Made by a program: the position numbers and the translations under genes. Source: CAYGZQ01 sp964354375 [NCBI: uncultured Planctomycetota bacterium] (GTDB lineage: Bacteria; JAJVIF01; JAPKYR01). Taken from it: a stretch of DNA of 47,780 bases. The DNA is taken from the NCBI GenBank assembly GCA_964354375.1, contig CAYGZQ010000027.1, forward strand, positions 1-47,780. Direction: 5' to 3'. Positions 17,905 through 25,359 of this stretch are shown one piece after another. Positions within the stretch are counted from its first letter, which is position 1; each line of letters starts with the position of its first letter. The notes beneath the pieces were generated by a model. That model had not been told where the DNA came from. It made no database searches and saw only the letters and a list, made by a program, of their open reading frames with translations.

Positions 17905-17910
17905 TATAAT
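17905..17910 (+). promoter_or_regulatory. -10 box placed for a leaderless transcript of the hydrolase gene
   Basis: A perfect TATAAT lies six bases before the GTG start of the hydrolase at 17917, so transcription would begin at or beside the start codon. No convincing -35 box was found at normal distance. The GAGGAG at 17891-17896 is 20 bases from the GTG, too far to be its ribosome-binding site. Confidence 0.4.
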
Positions 17911-17916
17911 GTCAAT

Positions 17917-19509
17917 GTGACTAGTCCTGATCAGAGTTGCGTTGCCGGTGACGGTGCCGACGTTGGTGCCGCTTCGGGTGCTGCTTCGGGTGCTGCCCCC
18001 ATTAAGCGGGCCATACTCGTAATTCACGGCATCGGCCAGCAGCGCAGGTTCGAGACCCTGTCCGACTTCGTCCACGGACTTATCCGCAAGGGCCTTCCCC
18101 GTCATCTCAGCGAGATCAGCGGCGCAATCATCCAAGACCTCAAGAATAAGTACGACCTTGCGGGAATCCAGCTCTTTCAGGATAAACCGATCACATTGCC
18201 GGGCGGCCTGAAGCTGGGAGTCGAGGTCTTCAGGGTCGGGAAGAAATTCGATTCACGATGCAGTCTGACGATTCCCGCGGAAAAAACCGGGGAAAGAAAT
18301 GTGCAAGTTGATGTCTACGAATCGTACTGGGCTCAACTTACAGGAGGGCGGACGAACTTCTTTCGAGTCGTCTGGTGGGTGATCGTGACCGCATTTCGCG
18401 GTGCGATGAATTTCCTGTATCCGCCGGATCTCCACATCGTACCCGCCGGTCGCTTCAGGTCCGAGAGTCAGACAAAGCGCCCCCCTGGACTCACCTGGGG
18501 AGAGAGGCTATGGGGCTTTCTCAAGGAGTTGTGCCGCCTGCTGCTCATTGTCGCGCTTCTTCTGCTTATTCTGATCGCTTTCTATCTTGCCGGCAGACTT
18601 CTATACGACCAATTGAGCGATGGGCGCGGCATTTCTGAGATATTCGGGACCAAATGGAGGTTTGTGACAATCGCGCTGACGATTTTCTACACGTTTCTGG
18701 CCGTGCGATTTGTGCTTGGCGCGATCTCAGGGAAAACTCAACAGCCGTGGTACCTGTTGCTCATTGCTGCCGTTGTGTTTGTCATAGCAGGATGCCTGCT
18801 TTACATGACGAACACCGATATCTTCCACCGGATGCTACCGTTGGTCTACATCTTCCTTCTGATCTGGCTATGCGACGAATTTTTCACCGGCTACCTTGGC
18901 GACGTTGAGGTCTACACGTCCGGGGGTCAGATCGGACAGAATTATAAGGTGAGGCAGGCGATTATTGAGCAGACCTCCGCCAAGCTGGGATACATACTGT
19001 ACGGCGACACATGGGAGACTGACGGCAACAGGAGGGCAACTGACTATCACGAGGTGATCATTGTCGGGCACAGCCTGGGCTCGGTGATCGCGTACGATGT
19101 TCTCTGCGATTTCCTGCGAAAGGAAGGCGGCGCGGACGCACTCAGGGCGAGAAGGCGAGTGAAGCACCTTTTCACGATGGGGTCCCCGCTCGACAAGATT
19201 TGGTATTTCTTCCGGGAGAGACCCGACCCGGGCAACATCGTGCATCAGGGCATACTGGGAAGGCTGAAGGGCGTCAAGGCGACCGGGATAACCAACTCAC
19301 CGCTTTCGGATCTTGAGTGGACAAACCTGTGGGTCTGCACCGATTTCATCTCCGGTAAGCTGGTGATGTACGGCGACCTGGTCGAGAACGTCCATCTGGG
19401 GGGATTGGCGTTCGCGCCGATTGTCAACCATAATCGGTACTGGCAAACAAGAGCGGTGATGCGCCGAATCGGCGGGAGGGTATTCAAGAGCGGCTCGGTG
19501 TCTGTGTAA
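17917..19509 (+). CDS. Membrane-anchored alpha/beta hydrolase with four transmembrane segments inside the domain
   Basis: A 530-residue protein with a split hydrolase layout. Near residue 36, AILVIHGIGQQ is an oxyanion-hole type motif; near residue 383, EVIIVGHSLGSVIAYDVL is the nucleophile elbow with serine. Between them, at about residues 203-325, are four hydrophobic segments (LLLIVALLLLILIAFYL; FVTIALTIFYTFLAVRFVLG; WYLLLIAAVVFVIAGCLLYM; MLPLVYIFLLIWL). The C-terminal part has the MGSPLDKIWYFF and NLWVCTDFISGKL patches seen in lipase-like proteins. The N-terminus carries an Ala/Gly/Ser-rich low-complexity stretch. The substrate is unknown; a membrane lipid or ester is a reasonable guess. 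The start is a GTG without a normal ribosome site. Confidence 0.85.
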   Translation: MTSPDQSCVAGDGADVGAASGAASGAAPIKRAILVIHGIGQQRRFETLSDFVHGLIRKGLPRHLSEISGAIIQDLKNKYDLAGIQLFQDKPITLPGGLKLGVEVFRVGKKFDSRCSLTIPAEKTGERNVQVDVYESYWAQLTGGRTNFFRVVWWVIVTAFRGAMNFLYPPDLHIVPAGRFRSESQTKRPPGLTWGERLWGFLKELCRLLLIVALLLLILIAFYLAGRLLYDQLSDGRGISEIFGTKWRFVTIALTIFYTFLAVRFVLGAISGKTQQPWYLLLIAAVVFVIAGCLLYMTNTDIFHRMLPLVYIFLLIWLCDEFFTGYLGDVEVYTSGGQIGQNYKVRQAIIEQTSAKLGYILYGDTWETDGNRRATDYHEVIIVGHSLGSVIAYDVLCDFLRKEGGADALRARRRVKHLFTMGSPLDKIWYFFRERPDPGNIVHQGILGRLKGVKATGITNSPLSDLEWTNLWVCTDFISGKLVMYGDLVENVHLGGLAFAPIVNHNRYWQTRAVMRRIGGRVFKSGSVSV

Positions 19510-19547
19510 ACCAGCCGAATAACAGGTCACCGGCACGCATGCACCTG

Positions 19548-20078
19548 CTATTCGGTCTGCCGATTCCGGCCTGTCCATGCCACCCACTTCTCTGAACCTG
19601 CCACCTCATCGATTCTGTCTTCCAGCTCTTTCAGTTCCACCGGCCCAGCGACGTAATCTAAGACCTCTTTGCTTCTGCCATCTACTGTTATCGACGTTAT
19701 CGTCGTTGGAAGGTCCGTCTCGGGAGCCCTGTACTCATCCTTCAAAGAGAAATAGTCGATCCTGTAGAACTCGTCAACCAGTGCTTTCACGTCATCCGGC
19801 GATATCTGGGCGGTCTGCCTTCCAGTGACTCCCACACAGGCCTCGCCTTCATAGACAATCCTGCCGTCCCCGTATATCGTCAAGGTGTAAACAGGACAGA
19901 AGCCGTAGCACGCGGTTCTTTTCAGCGTTATCACTGCGTGCTTGTAGTCAAGCGACTTGGGCGGCTTGTATTCAGTGGGCTTGGGCGGTCGGCTTCGCAG
20001 AGAATACAGGAAAAAGCAGCACGCGATCAGCAATAGCGCCAATACCGCTGCGCCAGCCAGAACGATTCTTCGTTTCAT
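19548..20078 (-). CDS. DUF6438-containing lipoprotein, copy A
   Basis: A 176-residue exported protein. The signal sequence has a lipobox-like LLIAC, and the DUF6438 core is VITLKRTACYGFCPVYTLTIYGDGRIVYEG, followed by TAQISPDDVKALVDEFYRIDYFSLKDEY. DUF6438 function is unknown; the two conserved cysteines of CYGFCP are typical. The ATG at 20078 has GGAGG eight bases upstream. It is a close paralogue of the gene at 20385-20909: the signal peptides are nearly identical and the ribosome-binding leaders match, so this looks like a recent tandem duplication. The C-terminus is about 60% identical by eye. A copy of an inverted-repeat element lies just upstream. Confidence 0.87.
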   Translation of the reverse strand: MKRRIVLAGAAVLALLLIACCFFLYSLRSRPPKPTEYKPPKSLDYKHAVITLKRTACYGFCPVYTLTIYGDGRIVYEGEACVGVTGRQTAQISPDDVKALVDEFYRIDYFSLKDEYRAPETDLPTTITSITVDGRSKEVLDYVAGPVELKELEDRIDEVAGSEKWVAWTGRNRQTE

Positions 20079-20145
20079 GGTGATCCCTCCACTGAAGACA
20101 CTCGCTTCGACCCGGGGGATCACTGCCGGCAAACCGGTTATACAC

Positions 20146-20330
20146 ATCCCGGCGAATGCAGAGGCTGTCTCAAAACTCAATGAACTGGTGACAAAGGAGT
20201 TGGATCGGGAGGGCGAGGCTCCCGCCGAGCCGCACTATCACAGCCGTTACGGCTCAGCGGGAGCCTCGCCCTCCCGAATTTGGCGGAACGTTGAGGGTTT
20301 TGAGACAGCCTCATGCATCGCCGGGCTACG
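20146..20330. mobile_element. MITE-like element, copy 1 (TIR GAGGCTGTCTCAAAAC)
   Basis: About 185 bp bounded by imperfect terminal inverted repeats of roughly 38 bp. The cores GAGGCTGTCTCAAAAC (20161-20176) and its exact complement (20297-20312) are 16-bp perfect matches, flanked on both sides by CCCGGCGA/TGCA remnants. The centre is itself palindromic: a 28-base arm starting TCGGGAGGGCGAGGCTCC (20205-20232) pairs with 20250-20277. There is no coding capacity. It lies upstream of DUF6438 copy A and downstream of copy B. Confidence 0.75.
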
Positions 20331-20384
20331 GGTGTTCTGTCGATGGGCCTTTCGGAGAATTATAGGTCACCGGCACCGATTTCC

Positions 20385-20909
20385 CTAGGACTCAGGCGGC
20401 CATGTTCCACCTTCCACCCATCTCTTCGTATCTGCTACCTCATCGATTCTCTTTTCCAGTTCCTCCAGCTTTTTCGGGCCACAATCATATCGATCCCAGA
20501 CTTCCTTACTTCTGCCATCTATCGTTATTGATGTTATCGCCGACTGCGCATCCGAGATCTCGTAACCATGATGGGCCATATACCGGTCCTTCAATGAGAA
20601 GTAGTCAATCCTGTAGAACTCGTCGACCAGTGCTCTCACCTCATCCGGCGATATCTGCGCGGTCTGTCTTCCGGTAACAGGAACAAACTGCTGGCCCTCA
20701 TAAACAACCCTGCCGTCCCCGTATATCGTCAACCTGTAAACAGGACAAGTACCATAGCATGAGGTCCTTTCCAGCGTTATCACTGCATGCCTGTAATCAA
20801 GATCCTTCGGCGGCCGAATTCGGATGGAATGCAGGCAGTAGTAGAAGCAGCACGCGATCAGCAATAGCGCCAATACCGCTGCGCCAACCAGAACGATTTT
20901 TCGCTTCAT
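20385..20909 (-). CDS. DUF6438-containing lipoprotein, copy B
   Basis: A 174-residue paralogue of the gene at 19548-20078. It starts MKRKIVLVGAAVLALLLIACC, with the lipobox at LIAC, and carries the same DUF6438 core: VITLERTSCYGTCPVYRLTIYGDGRVVYEG, then TAQISPDEVRALVDEFYRIDYFSLKDRY. The ribosome site GGAGG and the leader bases CTTCAGTGGAGGGATCA are the same as in copy A. Differences cluster in the linker after the signal peptide, which is shorter here, and at the C-terminus. Function unknown; both are expected on the periplasmic face or the outer membrane. Confidence 0.87.
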   Translation of the reverse strand: MKRKIVLVGAAVLALLLIACCFYYCLHSIRIRPPKDLDYRHAVITLERTSCYGTCPVYRLTIYGDGRVVYEGQQFVPVTGRQTAQISPDEVRALVDEFYRIDYFSLKDRYMAHHGYEISDAQSAITSITIDGRSKEVWDRYDCGPKKLEELEKRIDEVADTKRWVEGGTWPPES

Positions 20910-20938
20910 ACTGATCCCTCCACTGAAGACACTCGCTC

Positions 20939-21121
20939 ATAGTCTGGACAGCCGCGAGGCTCGAAACTCGCAATGTCCCGACGAATTCGGGAGGGCGAAG
21001 CTCCCGCTGAGCCGTAATCGCTGTGATGGTGCGGCTCGGCAGGAGCCTCGCCCTCCCGATCCGACTCCTTTGTCCCCCGTTCGTTGAGGGTTTTGAGACA
21101 GCCTCATGCATCGCCGGGCTA
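20939..21121. mobile_element. MITE-like element, copy 2, core inverted relative to copy 1
   Basis: On the opposite strand, the bases from the right terminus to the palindromic core match copy 1 in order: GAGGCTGTCTCAAAAC, then GACAAAGGAGT, then TCGGGAGGGCGAGGCTCC. The other terminus is decayed (GAGGCTCGAAACTCGC). The bases outside the right end (ATGCATCGCCGGGCTACG) are the same as outside copy 1 in the same orientation, so the core appears flipped relative to its flank. No coding capacity. Confidence 0.7.
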
Positions 21122-21139
21122 CGTGGGGTCTTTCCGTAC

Positions 21140-21796
21140 TCAGGCGCTACCTTTCTCGGGGCCGGGTCCGAAGCCGGCGCTACGTGCCCTGAGCCCTATG
21201 GTGAGCTTGCCGTCGATGTGCCTGCCGATCTCAACCATCGCGCCCAGCAGGCCGGGTATCTCGCGGTACCGCTCGACGAAATCGCCGACGCCGCGGTAGC
21301 GGAGAAGCGAGTACTCGATCGACAACTCCGGCGGACCGAACTTCGCGAGCCGCTCGATCAGCTCCCACATCTCGCTGTCCAGGATGAACTTGACCGCTCG
21401 CGCGCCCGGACCTTTCACGATGTACTCGCGGCCGACCTCGGGGGGGAGCATGCACTTTCGCGCGCCGGGGAGGGCCGGACGCGAGAGACCCATGACCTCG
21501 ATACTCCTGTGACGAATGCCGATTTCCACATCGGACGTCTTCTCGAGGTGGAACGTGATTGTGAACTCATCGGGTTGGGGGAAAAGGGGGACCGCCTCCT
21601 CGTACTCTTCCTTCATCTTCGGGGCAACAGCAATCTCGACCGTGAACCCCCTCCAGTGCCCCTTAAGGATCGGCCCCGGCAGTGAAGGTCCCTCGGTTAC
21701 AGTCATTCCCAGAAGGCCGGCAAGTTTGTACTCGTCCACGTCCCCAGTCTCGATTCCATCGAGCCATCCTGTGTCCCGGCTGAAAACGAGGTGCAT
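21140..21796 (-). CDS. Conserved-looking protein of unknown function
   Basis: A 218-residue soluble protein with no signal peptide or membrane segment. I do not recognise the family. Visible patches are HWRGFTVEIAVAP, FTITFHLEKTSDVEIGIRHRSIEVMG and SEMWELIERLAKFGPPELSIEY, suggesting a mixed alpha/beta fold with paired strands. Codon use and the absence of competing frames support a real gene. The ATG at 21796 follows a TATAAT by only five bases, so it is probably translated from a leaderless transcript; no ribosome-binding site is visible. Confidence 0.68.
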   Translation of the reverse strand: MHLVFSRDTGWLDGIETGDVDEYKLAGLLGMTVTEGPSLPGPILKGHWRGFTVEIAVAPKMKEEYEEAVPLFPQPDEFTITFHLEKTSDVEIGIRHRSIEVMGLSRPALPGARKCMLPPEVGREYIVKGPGARAVKFILDSEMWELIERLAKFGPPELSIEYSLLRYRGVGDFVERYREIPGLLGAMVEIGRHIDGKLTIGLRARSAGFGPGPEKGSA

Positions 21797-21801
21797 AACC
21801 C

Positions 21802-21807
21802 ATTATA
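21802..21807 (-). promoter_or_regulatory. -10 box placed for a leaderless transcript of the 21140-21796 gene
   Basis: On the minus strand a perfect TATAAT ends five bases before the ATG at 21796, so the first transcribed base would fall at or next to the A of ATG. The -35 region is weak (TTCCGA at 17 bp). Confidence 0.45.
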
Positions 21808-21945
21808 TAACGGTTTTCGTCTCATCGGAAAGCCCAGCCGGGCGAAATAATGGTAAAAAATGACAAAAATTGGAATAAAAGGCCCGTTTCACAGCTTCAA
21901 CAGCCCAATTTTCGTGTGACATCCACTCCCTCGAATGCTTCCCTG

Positions 21946-24003
21946 TCAAGTGACATGCTTGCGCCCGCCTCTCACCAGTCCCAGTATTATCGCACCCAGA
22001 ATGATCCCGATGATCCCGCCGATCACCGTCCCCGCCAGGGTGCGACATATCGAAAGAATAATTGCGGTATGAATATGGCAAAATGTATTCGTCATTGAAG
22101 TGAGCGCGATCGATCCGATCACCACGCCCGCGTACATGAGCGCCCGTCGAATTCCGATGTTGCTCAGTCCGAGGTACAGCCCGAGCATGAGCGCGGGATG
22201 CCCGACCAGCATCTCTTTCGTCCGCGGACGGGCATAGAGCATTGTCTCGAACCATCCACGGATATCGTTCTCCCAGCCGGCCACGGAAATGATCGGGAAA
22301 TTCCCGCTGCGGTCGATCATCACAAACAGCGCCACAAGTCCGGCAAGGCCCAGAAGCACGTGCCATATCCTGACCGGCACGTTCAGAAGCCACGACAGAG
22401 CACCGGCAAGTGTCCTGTTCTCCGACGGGATAATCAGCTGCACCCCGATCAGGATCGAGAGCAGAATCGGCAGGTAGAGAGCTATTTTCACTCCGGAGAA
22501 TGCGTCGATTTCGAGGAGGGTCGATGTATTGATGAGCGACGCGGCGATCATCAGTGCGCCGGTGGCAGTGATCGCGACAGCGCCGACCCAGTGGGCGATC
22601 GCGGGCCAGAGAGATGTAATCCTGAGCTTGCGGGTTTCAATCCAGGCGCCGTCGTATCTTTCAACCAGCCACGATATCGCGAGCGTCGGTGAGACAACTG
22701 CGATTCCCAGGGCCACGATTTTCTGTCCGAGCCAGCCGGGGACAAGTCCTATCGCGAACGCGCCGACGAGAATCACGGCGAGTCCGATCATTGACACCCG
22801 GATTTTCAACGCATGAAGCAGCAGCGCGAATCCTGTTCCGAACACGAGGATCGCAGCGATCCGCGAGAACACTCCGGATGCAATTCCCCCCGAGACGATC
22901 GACGGCTTTCCGATCCGGAAGTCCTTCGACTCGAGCGCATCGCGAACGTCATGGAACATGCCGACGGATTTGTCCACGCGATTCGATCGATCCACCGCAA
23001 GAAGGAACGGCTTCAGGTAGACAATCCGGACCGCGCGTTCTCTCACGGCGCGGACATATCTCGCCACCGCGCGGGGCGGCGTGACGATCTCCATTTCCTC
23101 GTCTTCGATTGAATGAACCCTCGCTGTGCGGTCCGGAAGGCGATCAGCGAGCGAAGATCCCCCGACCTGCTCGGCGAACTCAACCCATCCGGCCTTCAGG
23201 CCAAGCTTCTCAATTGCGCTCGCAGTCGACCCTGCGAGGCCGCTGCCCCCGAGGACACTGTCGCCGTCAAAAATGATAAGGCCGTCCGGGAAGATGCGCG
23301 CAGTATCGGACAGGATCGCTTCCACGGTCTCGGGTGAGTAGCCGGGATAGTTGCGCAGACGCGGATACAGGTCGAAACCCAAATCCTTGAGCTGTCCGAT
23401 CAGGTTCTCGTCGAAACCCAGTCCCCATTCGAGGATTATCTTCGGCTCGCCCGCAAGCGAAAGCACCCATCCGTTCCCGTTCGTGTCCGGGATTTCCACA
23501 AGGTCGCCGTAACGCTCCTGTGCGACAGCGGACACTCGACGGAAATCCGCCTCGTTCGTGAAGATGAGATGGGTCATGTCGTGCCTAAGACCCATCATCA
23601 GAGGCCAGTTTATTTCCGGCGCCGTTGCCTCCTGGGGCTCGCGACCCTCGTTCTTCTCGATCTCCTCCCGCTCCTCGGGAGTGTTCCATCCCGGCCACCC
23701 GACACCCTCGACAATCGTGCACTTCCCGCGCAGGGCGAGAAACTCGGGGGTATCCTCCAGCACGGCGAGACCCTTCACGCCCGCTTTGTCGCGGACCCGG
23801 ATGAGAACCTGCTCGATCGGAACATTCTCGGTCTGTGCCAACTCAAGGAGCTGCGCGTAATCGGCGACAAGGGCGACGGAGTTGAATCCGCGGTCGAACT
23901 GCGACCTGTGGACCAGCGTCACGAGAGCCGGCACAAGGCACAGGAAATAGACGATCCAAAGGGCTCTAACCGTCCCGACCTTCACAGGTGGGTATTTTAT
24001 CAA
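21946..24003 (-). CDS. DUF5693-family polytopic membrane protein
   Basis: A 685-residue membrane protein. There is one N-terminal membrane segment (ALWIVYFLCLVPALVTLV), an extracytoplasmic domain of about 340 residues with YAQLLELAQTENVPIEQVLIRVRDKAGVKGLAVLEDT, and then from about residue 375 a block of seven to nine hydrophobic segments to the C-terminus. This is the DUF5693 layout; in other bacteria such genes commonly sit beside csaB, which suggests a role in cell-wall polymer or S-layer attachment. The start is uncertain: the open frame begins at a TTG (24003) and there is a GTG at 23988 (residue 6). Neither has a good ribosome site. Confidence 0.88.
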   Translation of the reverse strand: MIKYPPVKVGTVRALWIVYFLCLVPALVTLVHRSQFDRGFNSVALVADYAQLLELAQTENVPIEQVLIRVRDKAGVKGLAVLEDTPEFLALRGKCTIVEGVGWPGWNTPEEREEIEKNEGREPQEATAPEINWPLMMGLRHDMTHLIFTNEADFRRVSAVAQERYGDLVEIPDTNGNGWVLSLAGEPKIILEWGLGFDENLIGQLKDLGFDLYPRLRNYPGYSPETVEAILSDTARIFPDGLIIFDGDSVLGGSGLAGSTASAIEKLGLKAGWVEFAEQVGGSSLADRLPDRTARVHSIEDEEMEIVTPPRAVARYVRAVRERAVRIVYLKPFLLAVDRSNRVDKSVGMFHDVRDALESKDFRIGKPSIVSGGIASGVFSRIAAILVFGTGFALLLHALKIRVSMIGLAVILVGAFAIGLVPGWLGQKIVALGIAVVSPTLAISWLVERYDGAWIETRKLRITSLWPAIAHWVGAVAITATGALMIAASLINTSTLLEIDAFSGVKIALYLPILLSILIGVQLIIPSENRTLAGALSWLLNVPVRIWHVLLGLAGLVALFVMIDRSGNFPIISVAGWENDIRGWFETMLYARPRTKEMLVGHPALMLGLYLGLSNIGIRRALMYAGVVIGSIALTSMTNTFCHIHTAIILSICRTLAGTVIGGIIGIILGAIILGLVRGGRKHVT

Positions 24004-24084
24004 ACATCAGGGGGAATTATCGCCGTGAGGAGATGACGATCTGCCCTGAAACGGTCAGGGAGCTCCAGGAACAAACCATCGCCC

Positions 24085-24825
24085 CTATGAATGGTGGTTG
24101 AGCACCAGCTCGCGGTCGTTGTACCTGATCTTCACGAGGAAGTGTTTGTCGTTCTTGGCGTACCAGGCGGTGAACCCGTCGATCCCCACGCTCACGTTGA
24201 CCACCCAGCAATCGTATTGCGTCGTAGGCGTCTCGACTATCTCGCTTCCCCCGACCGATGCGATCGGGGTAATGAACGAGTGCGTGGAAACATCCACCAC
24301 GGTGAGCGTAATGAAGTTCCCTTCCTCGAAGGGGATATTCCTCAGGAGGAACGGAAGGACGTCCATGTCATGATAACGCCCGCTCCTGGTGAGGCTCGCC
24401 TCCTCACGCTCGGCCTTGCCGGGGTAGTAAGTGCCGAACTCGAGAGTCTGGCCGGTGTAGTTGCCCTCGTAACGCCATTCTTCGTCGCCGATCTTCAGAA
24501 CGCGGCTGGCCATGAGCGCTTTGAGATCGCTCGATCGCATTTTAATGTCGGCGCTGATCTCGTTCTTTTCGCCCTCCGCGGTCGTCCATAACTGGGTCCA
24601 TTCGACGCGGTAGGCGGGCTCGTTCAGCATCTCCATCTTGCTGTAGCCGACCTTGCTCTCTCCCACCACTGCGCCGCGCTGCAAGACGTCATAGACCTCG
24701 AATCCTTCGATCTGCCACAGCACACCGTCGGGAAATTCGTAGTCCATGTACACCTCGCTCCGTGCGATGGGGGCGAGAAAACCTACCAGCAGCAGGATCA
24801 TCAACAGATTTACATAGCGTTTCAT
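24085..24825 (-). CDS. DUF3108-like exported protein
   Basis: A 246-residue protein with a cleavable signal peptide (LLMILLLVGFLAPIARS). The mature part is all-beta in appearance: VYDVLQRGAVVGESKVGYSKME, AYRVEWTQLWTTAEG, KALMASRVLKIGDEEWRYEGNY, then YDCWVVNVSVGIDGFTAWYAKNDKHFLVKIRY. This resembles the DUF3108 family of periplasmic proteins, whose function is unknown. The ATG at 24825 has GGTGAG just upstream. It lies between DUF5693 and hsp20 on the same strand, with its own AT-rich promoter-like leader. The family call is by pattern and moderately sure. Confidence 0.72.
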   Translation of the reverse strand: MKRYVNLLMILLLVGFLAPIARSEVYMDYEFPDGVLWQIEGFEVYDVLQRGAVVGESKVGYSKMEMLNEPAYRVEWTQLWTTAEGEKNEISADIKMRSSDLKALMASRVLKIGDEEWRYEGNYTGQTLEFGTYYPGKAEREEASLTRSGRYHDMDVLPFLLRNIPFEEGNFITLTVVDVSTHSFITPIASVGGSEIVETPTTQYDCWVVNVSVGIDGFTAWYAKNDKHFLVKIRYNDRELVLNHHS

Positions 24826-24834
24826 GGCTCACCC

Positions 24835-24850
24835 GGCGAAGACCTTCGCC
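24835..24850 (-). promoter_or_regulatory. Leader hairpin just upstream of the DUF3108-like gene
   Basis: GGCGAAG and CTTCGCC form a perfect 7-bp stem around a 2-base centre, immediately 5' of the GGTGAG ribosome site. The same bases form a seven-codon frame, Met-Ala-Lys-Val-Phe-Ala-Gly, whose stop overlaps the ribosome site. Either could affect translation. Confidence 0.25.
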
Positions 24851-24934
24851 ATTCTCCAGAGTCCCTGAAGCAACGCGAAGTTCATGCTCCACATAAATAT
24901 AACACAGATGCGGGAAACTTTTCGGAAAGGGGTA

Positions 24935-25351
24935 TCAGTCCGCGCCCTCGATCCGTATCTCGATCCTTGTAGGGTCGCGGTTAAGGCTGATGGAAGGGAC
25001 GCGGAGGGTGAGCACCCCGTCGGCAAGCTCGGCCTGCACCTTGTCCGGAGCTATCCGCCCGGGGAAACTGAGGGTTCTGACAAAGGACCCGGAAGGCCGC
25101 TCCATCAGCCGGCACGGCCCGGGGGGATCATCGAACGTGATCGATCCCAGGATATTTATTTCGTAATCGCTGGCCTCGATCGATATGTCGTCCTGGCTCG
25201 CACCGGGGATGTCCATCATGACCGTGAAAACCCCGTTCCTGAGGGATATGTCGACGGGAGGGCGGAAGCTCGCGCGGGACTGTCCGGTACCGCCTGACGT
25301 ACCCGCAATCTCGAACCTGCCGGAGACTCGGCTGTAGCGGAAAACCAGCAT
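24935..25351 (-). CDS. Small heat-shock protein, Hsp20/alpha-crystallin family
   Basis: A 138-residue chaperone. The alpha-crystallin domain spans about residues 30-130: PPVDISLRNGVFTVMMDIPGASQDDISIEASDYEINILG, then SFVRTLSFPGRIAPDKVQAELADGVLTLRVP, with the conserved A-x-x-x-x-G-V-L motif. Such proteins hold unfolding clients for refolding or degradation. The ATG at 25351 begins only eight bases after the lon stop codon, so the two genes are almost surely one operon; the upstream part of the open frame is lon sequence read out of frame. There is no strong ribosome site, which fits translational coupling. Confidence 0.92.
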   Translation of the reverse strand: MLVFRYSRVSGRFEIAGTSGGTGQSRASFRPPVDISLRNGVFTVMMDIPGASQDDISIEASDYEINILGSITFDDPPGPCRLMERPSGSFVRTLSFPGRIAPDKVQAELADGVLTLRVPSISLNRDPTRIEIRIEGAD

Positions 25352-25359
25352 GGACGGAC

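Noticed and set aside
21890-21915. TTCAACAGCCC string resembling the end of the 34.6-kb MITE
   Set aside because: Only 11 bases match and no second end was found nearby; it may be chance or an old remnant.
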